DNA of 64,000 nucleotides from Rhodococcus sp. UNC23MFCrub1.1 (lineage in GTDB: Bacteria > Actinomycetota > Actinomycetes > Mycobacteriales > Mycobacteriaceae), in the NCBI RefSeq assembly GCF_000686025.1, contig NZ_JMLQ01000008.1:124001-188000 (forward strand), written 5' to 3'. The notes under the pieces were generated by a model. It had not been told where the DNA came from. It did not search any database and was given only the letters and a program-made list of their open reading frames with translations. Position 1 is the first letter of the stretch, and each line of letters begins with the position of its first letter. Shown here in pieces: positions 34,202 to 42,471 of the stretch. Position numbers and translations under genes: made by a program.

Positions 34202-34239
34202 CACCGAACTCGCCCGCCCCCTCGCGGGCGAGTTCGGTG
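34202..34239 (-). terminator. Strong hairpin between molybdoenzyme and tautomerase
   Basis: The 16-bp perfect arms CACCGAACTCGCCCGC and GCGGGCGAGTTCGGTG enclose a 6-base loop. It sits 41 bases after the molybdoenzyme stop and 43 bases before the tautomerase start, so it should end or attenuate transcription between them. Confidence 0.75.
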
Positions 34240-34280
34240 GTTGTCGATCCTCCGGGCTGATCTCGCCGTGGTGCGTATTC

Positions 34281-36794
34281 TCAGCTGTCGGCTGTCACGC
34301 TCGAGTCCACGAGTTCGATGCGTACCGGGACATTCTTGTGCCACGGATTTCCGAAGAACTTGTCACGTCGCGTGACCGTGGTCAGCGTGTTGAGCGGCAC
34401 CCCGACCACGGTGTCTCCGTTCTCTCCCGGGTAGGAGACACCCATGCCGTTGGGCAACGACACGTGTCCGGGTTGCATCATGTCGCTGATCTCCACCGTC
34501 GTTGTCGCGATGCCCGTCTCGGTGATCAGACGCACGACATCACCTGTATCGACAGCGAGATCAGCGGCGTCCTGCGGGCTCATTCGCAGCGCCCCATCTT
34601 TGTCGCGTCGACGCCACTCGGGGTCGCGAATGATGACGTTCGCAGTGAATGCCCGTCGCTCACCCGCCGACAGGATGAACGGAAACTCCTCGCTGGTGTA
34701 GCACGGTTCCTCGGCGTCGAGCAGGCGTAGCTCGTCCATGAGCTCCGGGATCGCGACGTGGATCTTCTTGTCCTCGTGGCGAATGTAGGACCAGGCGTCG
34801 GAGTAGCGATCCTCGGTGAAGATCACGCCCTCGCGGCGATCACGGATCGCTTCGAACAGCTTTTCGCCCTGTCCTTCACCGTCGTGGGTGAACCCAGCCC
34901 GCCGTACCGCGTCGGGCTGTGCAATGGCTGCGAGATGGGCAAAACTCCAGACGAGTGATTGTGCCTCGTCTCCCGGAGCGAATGTTGCGCCCAATGTGCG
35001 GTAGACGAGGTACGGCACGATTCCGGCGAGTTCGGGCTTCTGCTCGATCGTCGAGAACAGCGCGAGGCTGTAGGCGGATCGACCCACCCGCGCGGACGCC
35101 GTCAACGACGCGATGATGCCCGGATCCACGAGGTCGAGCCTGTCCATCAGAGCGGCGTAGATCTCCGGCTCCGATCGGGTGCCCGGCATCGGCGGCATCA
35201 AGGGGTGACGCATCTGAAAGGTGTTGTGCGGGAAGTGCAAAGTGAACAGTGACGCCTCGTACTTCTCGAACTGACTGGCTGCTGGCAGCACGTAGTCCGC
35301 AGCCCTGGCGGTCTCGGTCAGGGCGACATCGATGACGACGGTGAGGTCGAGGCTGCGCATCGCCTGCCGGAAGCGCTCCGAATCGGCCAACGAATGCAAG
35401 GGATTCGACGATTCGATGAACATCGCACGAAACCGATCCGGGTGATCGGTCAGAATCTCGTCCGCGATGGAGTTGGCCGGGATCAAGCCGGCCATGATGC
35501 GCGCGCCGGTCACCGGGGTCACTCCGGCATCACGGTCCACGTTGCCGGCGAGTCGTGCTATCGGATCGGCCGCTGCCACCGACACCGACGGGAAGAAGAA
35601 GTGCAACGCGGATCGGGCAACGTTCTCGGCCACCTTCCCGGAGGTCGCATGTCCGTCGAGGCGGGAGAAGACCGCGCGCATCGCGGCAGCGCCGTGACGC
35701 ATCGACCGGAGTCCGACAGCGCGTCGCGCCCCGGAGAACCGCACCGGCTCGTCCCGTTCGATGGGGAACCACGGCCCTGCGAGCGGAAAGATCCACGAGT
35801 GGATGTGCATGCCGCCGGGCTTGGCGAAGTTGCCGGTCAACACCCAGAGCATCTTCTGCAGATAAGAGCATACGGTGCTGTTGGGGGACTGCTGGATACC
35901 CAGATCCTCGTACGTGGCGACACTCTTCGCTCGCGCGATGCGGCGGGCGGCTGCACGAATGTCGTCCTCGGGCACGCCGCATCGTCGGGCGTAGTCGGTG
36001 ATGTCGATGTCGCGGAACAGCTGCAGAACTTCGTCGACCCCGACCGCATGGGTGTTCAGCCACTCCGACGCGATCAGGTTTTCCTGTACGAGGGTGGCGT
36101 CTAGGGCGCCGAGACACCAGACGTCGGTCCCGGGCTTTATCTGCAGGTGATGGTCCGCCATCGCTGCGGTCTCGCTCTTCCGGGGATCGATCACGATGAT
36201 CGCCCGGTCGGGGTCGCGCGCCAATTCCTTCAAGGTGGGTCGGGCCCGGGCCATGCCGTGCGACTGCCACGGGTTCTTGCCGATGAACACGGCAACTTCG
36301 GAGTTCTCGAAGTCGCCCGCCGTGTGGGCGCCGTACAGGTGCTTGTCGACGTACGCTTCGCTGGTCTTCTCCTGGCCGAGGGCGTTCGACATGTACTTGC
36401 CGCCCACGCCGTTGAACAGCGCGCGGCCGTATCCGCCACCGAGGTGGTTGCCCTGACCACCGCCACCGTAGAAGAAGATTCGCTCACCGCCGTGTTCGTC
36501 CCGCACGGCAGCCAGTCGAGCGGCGATCTCGTCGAGGGCTGTGTCCCAACTGATCTCCTCGAACGTGCCGTCGGGACGTCGGCGCAGCGGGCTGTCGATC
36601 CGGTGGGCGCCGTTCTGATAGCGATCGAGACGTAGCGGCTTCTCGCAGCTGTATCCCTGTGAGTTGGGATGGTCCTTGTCGCCTCGGATCTTGGTCAGCG
36701 CCCGGCCCTCGAGCAGTACCTCGATGCCACAATTGCACTCGCACAGAATGCATGCGGTCTTCTGCCAGTCGGCTGGTGTCGCGTCCTGCGTCAT
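34281..36794 (-). CDS. Molybdopterin oxidoreductase (formate-dehydrogenase/Rv0197-like)
   Basis: This 837-residue bis-MGD enzyme is cytoplasmic, with no Tat signal. A [4Fe-4S] motif C15-x2-C18-x3-C22-x27-C50 opens the protein. The MGD-binding core follows (GGGGQGNHLGGGYGR, VFIGKNPWQSHGMA), and a molydop-binding domain ends it (MSPQDAADLAVDTGDVV, SLPNGMGVSYPG). At the usual metal-ligand position (residues 145-146) the chain reads Ser-Glu rather than Cys or Sec. It lacks partner subunits; the divergent FprA could exchange electrons with NAD(P)H. The substrate is unknown. GAAGGGA lies 8 bases before the ATG. Confidence 0.8.
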   Translation of the reverse strand: MTQDATPADWQKTACILCECNCGIEVLLEGRALTKIRGDKDHPNSQGYSCEKPLRLDRYQNGAHRIDSPLRRRPDGTFEEISWDTALDEIAARLAAVRDEHGGERIFFYGGGGQGNHLGGGYGRALFNGVGGKYMSNALGQEKTSEAYVDKHLYGAHTAGDFENSEVAVFIGKNPWQSHGMARARPTLKELARDPDRAIIVIDPRKSETAAMADHHLQIKPGTDVWCLGALDATLVQENLIASEWLNTHAVGVDEVLQLFRDIDITDYARRCGVPEDDIRAAARRIARAKSVATYEDLGIQQSPNSTVCSYLQKMLWVLTGNFAKPGGMHIHSWIFPLAGPWFPIERDEPVRFSGARRAVGLRSMRHGAAAMRAVFSRLDGHATSGKVAENVARSALHFFFPSVSVAAADPIARLAGNVDRDAGVTPVTGARIMAGLIPANSIADEILTDHPDRFRAMFIESSNPLHSLADSERFRQAMRSLDLTVVIDVALTETARAADYVLPAASQFEKYEASLFTLHFPHNTFQMRHPLMPPMPGTRSEPEIYAALMDRLDLVDPGIIASLTASARVGRSAYSLALFSTIEQKPELAGIVPYLVYRTLGATFAPGDEAQSLVWSFAHLAAIAQPDAVRRAGFTHDGEGQGEKLFEAIRDRREGVIFTEDRYSDAWSYIRHEDKKIHVAIPELMDELRLLDAEEPCYTSEEFPFILSAGERRAFTANVIIRDPEWRRRDKDGALRMSPQDAADLAVDTGDVVRLITETGIATTTVEISDMMQPGHVSLPNGMGVSYPGENGDTVVGVPLNTLTTVTRRDKFFGNPWHKNVPVRIELVDSSVTADS

Positions 36795-36825
36795 GTCGGT
36801 GATCCCTTCGCGTCGTGTGAGCGAT

Positions 36826-36848
36826 CGTACATAACAAAGTCATGTACG
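36826..36848. promoter_or_regulatory. 23-bp dyad S2 in molybdoenzyme/fprA gap
   Basis: Arms CGTACATAAC and GTCATGTACG flank AAA; 9 of 10 positions pair. The core ATAAC-AAA-GTCAT (36831-36843) is one of the four related dyads of this locus. It lies 32 bases before the molybdoenzyme start and 60 before fprA, and is a strong TetR-operator candidate. Confidence 0.6.
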
Positions 36849-36907
36849 GGGGGATCCGATCGGAGGTCCGACCGACTAGACGTGCGGACGATGGGTACGA
36901 TGACCAG

Positions 36908-38314
36908 ATGCATAACCTCATTATAAATTCGCGTCCCCTCCGAGTCGCCATCGTGGGAGCGGGGCCGGCCGGGATCTATGCGGCGGACGCGCTGATGAAG
37001 TCCGACACGGCCTCGGAGCGTGGCGTGTCGATCGATCTGTTCGAGCGGATGCCCGCGCCGTTCGGATTGATTCGCTACGGCGTGGCACCGGATCACCCGC
37101 GCATCAAGGGCATCATCACCGCCCTGCACAAGGTCCTCGACAAGCCGCAGGTCCGACTGCTGGGCAACGTCGACTTCGGCACCGACATCACCGTGGATGA
37201 TCTCCGGTCGCTGTACGACGCGGTGATTTTCTCCACCGGTGCCACCGAGGACCGCGCGATGGACGTCCCCGGCATCGATCTCGACGGCTCCTTCGGTGCC
37301 GCGCAGTTCGTGGCCTGGTACGACGGACACCCCGACTTCTCTCGTACCTGGCCTCTGGAGGCGGAGAAGGTTGCCGTCATCGGCGTCGGCAATGTGGCGT
37401 TGGACGTCGCGCGGGTGCTCGCCAAGACCGCCGACGAGCTGCTGCCCACGGAGATCCCGCCGAACGTCTACGACGGGCTCGCGGCCAACAGAGCCGTCGA
37501 GGTGCACGTGTTCGGGCGTCGCGGCCCGGCCCAGGCCAAGTTCACGCCGCTCGAGTTGAAAGAGCTGGACCACTCCCCGACGATCGAGGTGATCGTCGAC
37601 CCCGAGGACATCGAGTACGACGAGGGGTCCGCGGTCGCGCGACGCGCCTCCAAGATCACCGATCAGGTTGCCACGATCATCGAGAACTACGCGATCCGCG
37701 AACCCGGTGACCGTCCGCACAAGCTGTTTCTGCACTTCTTCGAATCACCCGTGGAGATCCTCGGCGCCGAAGGCAAGGTCATCGGTCTGCGCACCGAACG
37801 CACCCGACTGGACGGGAGCGGCAACGTGACGCCGACCGGTGCGTTCACCGACTGGGAGGTCGGTGCGGTCTATCGCGCGGTCGGGTATCTGTCGGACGAT
37901 CTGCCGGGGATCCCGTTCGACACCCGGGCCGGTGTCATCCCCAACGAGGCCGGACGCATCGTCGACGAGGGCACCCACCTGGCCGGGCTCTACACGACGG
38001 GCTGGGTCAAGCGGGGACCCATCGGCCTGATCGGGCACACCAAGGGCGACGCCAACGAGACCGTCGAGTGCATTCTCGACGACATGAGGGCCGAGTCGCT
38101 GAACACCCCGGCCACGCCGCAGGAATCCGCCGTTCTCGAGCTCCTGGAATCGCGCGACGTGCAGTTCACGACCTGGGACGGCTGGTATCGACTGGACGAA
38201 CACGAACGCTCACTGGGCCGGGTCGAGGGCCGCGAACGCATCAAGGTCGTCGAGCGTGACGACATGCTCGCCGCCGCCGAACCCGACAAAGTGTCCGCCC
38301 GCCGACGTTCGTGA
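36908..38314 (+). CDS. fprA: Ferredoxin-NADP+ reductase, FprA type
   Basis: This 468-residue adrenodoxin-reductase-like flavoprotein has FAD motif VGAGPAGIYAAD at about residues 18-29, the segment APFGLIRYGVAPDHP, NADP motif GVGNVALDVAR and C-terminal TGWVKRGPIGLIGHTKGDANETV. It passes electrons between NADPH and ferredoxin, for monooxygenases or for the divergent molybdoenzyme. The ATG at 36908 gives the normal short N-terminus but has no clear Shine-Dalgarno, and dyad S3 (36912-36924) overlaps its first codons. An ATG at 36842 inside dyad S2 would add 22 atypical residues. A second copy elsewhere in the genome is likely. Confidence 0.9.
   Translation: MHNLIINSRPLRVAIVGAGPAGIYAADALMKSDTASERGVSIDLFERMPAPFGLIRYGVAPDHPRIKGIITALHKVLDKPQVRLLGNVDFGTDITVDDLRSLYDAVIFSTGATEDRAMDVPGIDLDGSFGAAQFVAWYDGHPDFSRTWPLEAEKVAVIGVGNVALDVARVLAKTADELLPTEIPPNVYDGLAANRAVEVHVFGRRGPAQAKFTPLELKELDHSPTIEVIVDPEDIEYDEGSAVARRASKITDQVATIIENYAIREPGDRPHKLFLHFFESPVEILGAEGKVIGLRTERTRLDGSGNVTPTGAFTDWEVGAVYRAVGYLSDDLPGIPFDTRAGVIPNEAGRIVDEGTHLAGLYTTGWVKRGPIGLIGHTKGDANETVECILDDMRAESLNTPATPQESAVLELLESRDVQFTTWDGWYRLDEHERSLGRVEGRERIKVVERDDMLAAAEPDKVSARRRS
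36912..36924. promoter_or_regulatory. TetR-type dyad S3
   Basis: ATAAC-CTC-ATTAT differs from S4 at one base of 13. On the minus strand it overlaps a perfect TATAAT -10 box (36926-36921) pointing towards the molybdoenzyme gene, so it may control that promoter. It lies 81 bases from S2. Confidence 0.55.
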
Positions 38315-38337
38315 CGGACAACCACGCCGGATGCGCG

Positions 38338-39036
38338 CTAGGGCTGCGACTGCTGCCGTCGCTTCCACCATCGCACGGCTTGCTTCGCGCCGGCCTCTGA
38401 CAGATCGCGCGGGTATCCCATCCCGACGAAGTGGTTGACAGCCATCGGTTCCAAGATGGTGGCCACGGGGTCTGTGAAATCTGCGAATTGCCCGCTGATT
38501 TCCAGCGTGACGAAGCCGTGGACGAGACTCCACAGTTCTGCCGCCATCTGCTCTCCCGCGATCGGCGACACCCCCGTGCGAGCCAATTTCTCGCAGGTGG
38601 CGGCCAGGACGGCATAGGCGGGACCGAACCCGTCGGTGGACATCCGATTCGTCGAAGCGACGTATCGGTACGTGCCCCGAGTGGAGAGGCCGAACATCAT
38701 GTCGTAGAGGTGGGCGTTGCGTTGGGCAACCTCGCGGGTGCTCAGTGCCATTGCGAACAACTGTGCGCCCGGGTTCATTCGTGCCGCTGATGCTGCGAGC
38801 AATGCAGCACGAAGGTTGGCGTATCCGCGGATGACGACCTCTTGCAACAGTTCCTGCAAACCGCCGAAGTGGTGATAGATGGTGATCGTCGAGACGCCGG
38901 CGCGATCGGTGATCGTCCGCACCTTCAACTCGCTCGGACCGGCATCGGCCAGCAACTCCATCGCCGAGCGGATGAGCCGCTCGCGGACGGGTTCGTCGTC
39001 GACGCTCCCGACGAGGGGCGTGTGAGCGGATGCCAT
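38338..39036 (-). CDS. TetR/AcrR family regulator (2)
   Basis: This 232-residue protein has an N-terminal HTH: RERLIRSAMELLADAGPSEL, then VRTITDRAGVSTITIYHHFG. The C-terminal domain resembles TetR_C_33-type repressors (AAELWSLVHGFVTLEISGQF). It is divergent from the 14-TM exporter, whose start overlaps dyad S4, and converges on fprA. It is the only regulator between 32 and 41 kb, so it is the natural candidate to bind all four dyads. Leaderless or weakly translated start: no Shine-Dalgarno is visible before the ATG at 39036. Confidence 0.88.
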   Translation of the reverse strand: MASAHTPLVGSVDDEPVRERLIRSAMELLADAGPSELKVRTITDRAGVSTITIYHHFGGLQELLQEVVIRGYANLRAALLAASAARMNPGAQLFAMALSTREVAQRNAHLYDMMFGLSTRGTYRYVASTNRMSTDGFGPAYAVLAATCEKLARTGVSPIAGEQMAAELWSLVHGFVTLEISGQFADFTDPVATILEPMAVNHFVGMGYPRDLSEAGAKQAVRWWKRRQQSQP

Positions 39037-39119
39037 GAGTCGATCGTTTCACATCGGGACGGGACACCCGGCTGACGGCACAGGGGACCGCTTCGGGGTG
39101 CACGGCAGGCAGCGTCTGC

Positions 39120-39133
39120 TATAACTTCATTAT
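39120..39133 (+). promoter_or_regulatory. Dyad S4 with -10 box at leaderless start
   Basis: TATAAC (39120-39125) is followed after 6 bases by the ATG of the exporter (39132), the spacing of a leaderless transcript. The dyad ATAAC-TTC-ATTAT (39121-39133) spans -10, start site and start codon, so a bound repressor would block initiation. Confidence 0.6.
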
Positions 39134-40742
39134 GTCGCTCACCCGCCCACTCTCCACTAGCGCCGTCAACAAGACGGCCGTCCTCGCGACGCTCTGTCTA
39201 GCGGTATTCGTTGTCAACGTGTCCACGACCGTCATCAACATCGCTCTGCCCACGCTGGTCAGGGAGCTGGGGGCCAGCACCCGGGACCTGCTCTGGATCG
39301 TCGACGCGTTCAATCTTGCGTTCGCCGCGCTGGTGCTGGCGGGTGGATCGCTCAGCGATCGATTCGGTCGTCGTCGGCTCCTGCTGCTCGGACTCGTCAT
39401 CTTCGTCGCAGCATCCGCAGGCGGAGCGCTCAGCGGCAGCCCCGGCGTACTCGTCGCCTGGCGCACACTCGCCGGTGTCGCCGCTGCACTGGTTTATCCG
39501 GTAACGCTGTCGATCCTCGCCAACGTGTTCACCGATCGGACCGAACGGGTGAAAGCTCTCGGGTTGTGGGGAGCGGCCACCGGCCTTGCGGTGGCCACCG
39601 GTCCGGTCGTCGGTGGTGCCCTGATCGAGCACTTCTGGTGGGGATCGATTCTCGTCTTCAACGGCATAGCTGCGGCGTTCACGCTGTTCTTCGCCGCGCG
39701 CTTCATCCCCGAGTCGCGCGACCCCGCTACGCCGCCGCTCGACTACGTCGGCCTCGTACTGTCGACCGTCGCACTCGGCACGCTCGTGTACTCGATCATC
39801 GAGGCACCCGACCGCGGATGGGGCTCGCCACCTACCGTGATCGGCTTCGTGGTGGCTGCGGTGGTGTCGACGGTGTTCGTCATCCACGAGATCCGGAGCG
39901 ACCATCCCATGCTCGATGTCAGGTTGTTCGCGAACATGCGGTTCACCGCCGCAAGTGGAGCGGTCACCGGCGGATTCTTCGCCCTGTTCGGCTTCATCTT
40001 CCTGGTCACCCAGTACTTCCAGTTCGTGCGCGGGTACGGCGCTCTGGAGACCGGCGTCCGAATCCTGCCGGTCGCGGGCTCGATCGCGGTGGCAGCGCTC
40101 GTCGGGCCTCGGATCGCTGTCGCAATCGGCACGAAAGTGGTCGTCGCTTTCGGATTGTTCTCTCTCAGCGTCGCATTCGTGTGGGCGTCGACTCTCTCTG
40201 CCGACGCCGACTACTGGGTCATCCTGCTTCAGATGCTCCTGTTGGGTGGCGGCATCGGACTGACCGGCACGCCGGCAACCGAAGCGATCATGGGTGTGGT
40301 CTCACCGGACAAGGCCGGCATGGGGTCGGCGGTCAACGACGCCACGCGTGAGCTCGGCGGCACCCTCGGCGTCGCGGTGATCGGATCGGTCGCACTGTCC
40401 GCGTATCGCGATCATCTCGATGTCGGATCCTTTCCCGAGCCGCTGCGGGAGCCCGCGAGCGAATCGGTCGGCGCGGCACTCTTCGCTGCCGACAGGGCGG
40501 CGGAACTGTTCGGTCAGGCCGGTGCCGATGTAGGCGCACGACTGACAGAGGTCGCAAGGGTGGGCTTCGTCGACGGAATGTCGCTCGGATGCATGGTCGC
40601 GGGAGGCGTGACTGCCGCTGCTGCCGTTCTCACCCTCATTTTTCTGCCTGCCCATCCCGTCGCGCACGATGACATCGATGCCGAACTACCCGGTCCGGAT
40701 GACGCGACGGAGAGCACGGTCGCTCGGGGCAGCGCTCGCTGA
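39132..40742 (+). CDS. MFS transporter, DHA2/EmrB-QacA family (14 TM)
   Basis: This 536-residue protein has about 14 hydrophobic helices. Motif A variant GGSLSDRFGRRRLLLLG lies after TM2, motif C region VAWRTLAGVAAALVYPVTLSIL in TM4-5, and the DHA2 opening VVNVSTTVINIALPTL is present. It exports drugs or metabolites against protons. Expression is probably induced through the divergent TetR. A strong intrinsic terminator follows. Confidence 0.9.
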   Translation: MSLTRPLSTSAVNKTAVLATLCLAVFVVNVSTTVINIALPTLVRELGASTRDLLWIVDAFNLAFAALVLAGGSLSDRFGRRRLLLLGLVIFVAASAGGALSGSPGVLVAWRTLAGVAAALVYPVTLSILANVFTDRTERVKALGLWGAATGLAVATGPVVGGALIEHFWWGSILVFNGIAAAFTLFFAARFIPESRDPATPPLDYVGLVLSTVALGTLVYSIIEAPDRGWGSPPTVIGFVVAAVVSTVFVIHEIRSDHPMLDVRLFANMRFTAASGAVTGGFFALFGFIFLVTQYFQFVRGYGALETGVRILPVAGSIAVAALVGPRIAVAIGTKVVVAFGLFSLSVAFVWASTLSADADYWVILLQMLLLGGGIGLTGTPATEAIMGVVSPDKAGMGSAVNDATRELGGTLGVAVIGSVALSAYRDHLDVGSFPEPLREPASESVGAALFAADRAAELFGQAGADVGARLTEVARVGFVDGMSLGCMVAGGVTAAAAVLTLIFLPAHPVAHDDIDAELPGPDDATESTVARGSAR

Positions 40743-40760
40743 ACCGCTGCGCAGAAGCAC

Positions 40761-40796
40761 GAAAGCCCCGACCAGGTTTCCCCGGTCGGGGCTTTC
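40761..40796. terminator. Intrinsic terminator with 13-bp stem
   Basis: GAAAGCCCCGACC pairs perfectly with GGTCGGGGCTTTC across 10 bases, followed by TTTC. It lies after the exporter stop and before the tRNA 3' end on the other strand, so it can serve both. Confidence 0.88.
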
Positions 40797-40816
40797 TTTC
40801 GTGTCTCAACCACGAG

Positions 40817-40890
<74 letters not shown>

Positions 40891-40926
40891 TGGCCGTTCA
40901 CTCCCCGTCAGGGCAGCTCTGCAACT

Positions 40927-41943
40927 CTATCGCACCATGGCTTCGGAACGCGAAACGCCCTGTTCGGGTGAGGTCCTGGGCGGACGCTTCGCCGGAACGA
41001 GAGTGATCAGGGTGGCCTCGGGACGGCAGCAGAAGCGGTACGGCGCATACGGCGACGTCCCGAGTCCGGCCGACACGTGCAGTCGGGTGTGGGCACCCCA
41101 GCGCGAGGGTCCCTTGACGCGAGAGCGGTCGAGCTCGCAGTTGGTCACCAGTGCGCCGTAGAACGGGAGGCACAGTTGGCCGCCGTGGGTGTGTCCCGCG
41201 AGCACCAGGTCGTATCCGTCCGCCGCGAAGCGATCGAGAACGCGCGGTTCGGGAGAGTGGGTGATGCCGATGCTCACGTCGGCGATGGGGTTCGGCGCGC
41301 CGGCGATGGTGTCGTAGCGATCACGCTTCAGGTGCGGATCGTCCACCCCGGCCGTGGCGATCCGGACGCCGGACACCTCGAGCTCGCGGCGGACGTGGGT
41401 GACGTCCATCCACCCGCGCTCGGTGAAGGCCGCCCGCAGGTCCTGCCACGGCAGCGGGTTCCCGAACACCTTCTTGTGATTCTTCGAGAAGTACTTCAGG
41501 GGGTTCTTGGGCACGGGCGCGAAGTAGTCGTTCGAGCCGAACACGAACAGCCCTGGCCGACCGAGGAGCGACCCGAGCGACTGCACCACGGCCGGCACCG
41601 ACCGCTGGTGGGACAGGTTGTCGCCGGTGTTCACGACGAGATCGGGTTCGAGCCGATCGAGCTCACGCACCCAGTTCTGCTTGAGTTTCTGGTCCGGCAT
41701 CATGTGCAGGTCGCTGATGTGCAGGACACGCAGCGTCGACGACCCCGGGGCGAGCACCGGCATGGTGGTCTCCCGCAGCGCGAAGGCGTTCCGCTCGATG
41801 GCCGTGGCGTAGGTCAACCCCACCGCCGCCGATCCCGCGGCGAGAGCCGCGATCCCTCCGGGAGTGGCGAGAGAACGCGCGGCCGACTGCAGACTCGGGA
41901 GCGGGTGCGCCGAGCGACGGGGGAACGCTGATGTACCGGACAC
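40927..41943 (-). CDS. Membrane-associated metallophosphoesterase (Rv3683-like)
   Basis: This 338-residue protein has an N-terminal hydrophobic segment (TPGGIAALAAGSAAVGLTYAT), then a calcineurin-like phosphoesterase domain. The metal-binding motifs are in order: VLHISDLHM, VVNTGDNL, FGSNDYF (Asn-Asp in place of GNHD), GITHSPEP and GHTHGGQL. It resembles YaeI/UDP-diacylglucosamine-type hydrolases; the substrate is unknown. The GTG at 41943 is tentative because its GAAGAGG lies directly against it. It neighbours ponA2 as in mycobacteria, suggesting an envelope role. Confidence 0.85.
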   Translation of the reverse strand: MSGTSAFPRRSAHPLPSLQSAARSLATPGGIAALAAGSAAVGLTYATAIERNAFALRETTMPVLAPGSSTLRVLHISDLHMMPDQKLKQNWVRELDRLEPDLVVNTGDNLSHQRSVPAVVQSLGSLLGRPGLFVFGSNDYFAPVPKNPLKYFSKNHKKVFGNPLPWQDLRAAFTERGWMDVTHVRRELEVSGVRIATAGVDDPHLKRDRYDTIAGAPNPIADVSIGITHSPEPRVLDRFAADGYDLVLAGHTHGGQLCLPFYGALVTNCELDRSRVKGPSRWGAHTRLHVSAGLGTSPYAPYRFCCRPEATLITLVPAKRPPRTSPEQGVSRSEAMVR

Positions 41944-41967
41944 CTCTTCGACAGTACCGTTTCCGAC

Positions 41968-42441
41968 ATGGCCGAGAACTGTGACATGGAAAAGCGCCTG
42001 CGGGCGGATCTGACGACATCGATGAAGGCGAAGGACAAGCTCCGGACGGCGACGCTGCGAATGCTGCTGTCGGCGGTACAGACCGAGAAGGTGTCGGGTA
42101 AGGAAGCACACGAGCTCACCGACGAGGACGTGCTGCGCGTGCTGGCCAAGGAATCGAAGAAGCGCGGCGAGTCCGCCGAGATCTACACCCAGAACGGGCG
42201 CGGTGAACTCGCCGCCACCGAGCGTGCCGAGGCGCAGATCATCGACGAGTACCTGCCGACGCCGCTGACCGACGCCGAACTGGCCGACGTCGCCGACACG
42301 GCCATCGCGCAGGTGGCCGAGGAACTCGGTGAGCGCCCGGCGATGCGACAGATGGGACAGGTCATGAAGGCCGCCACGGCGATCGCCGCCGGCAAGGCCG
42401 ACGGCTCCCGCATCTCGGCCGCGGTCAAGGCTCGGCTGTAG
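41968..42441 (+). CDS. GatB/YqeY domain protein
   Basis: This 157-residue protein begins EKRLRADLTTSMKAKDKLRTATLRMLLSAV and contains IIDEYLPTPLTDAEL and the C-terminal DGSRISAAVKARL, all typical of YqeY. It resembles the tail domain of GatB and may touch tRNA, but its function is unsettled. A -10-like TACCGT ends 7 bases before the ATG, so the mRNA is probably leaderless; Met7 is an alternative start. Confidence 0.88.
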   Translation: MAENCDMEKRLRADLTTSMKAKDKLRTATLRMLLSAVQTEKVSGKEAHELTDEDVLRVLAKESKKRGESAEIYTQNGRGELAATERAEAQIIDEYLPTPLTDAELADVADTAIAQVAEELGERPAMRQMGQVMKAATAIAAGKADGSRISAAVKARL

Positions 42442-42471
42442 AGCACTCGCCGCCGCACGGCACTGCCGCAG

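Noticed and set aside
36842..36907. Leaderless start of fprA at ATG 36842 inside dyad S2
   Set aside because: The spacing to CATAAC is suggestive, but the added 22 residues look unlike FprA N-termini and use rare codons such as AGA.
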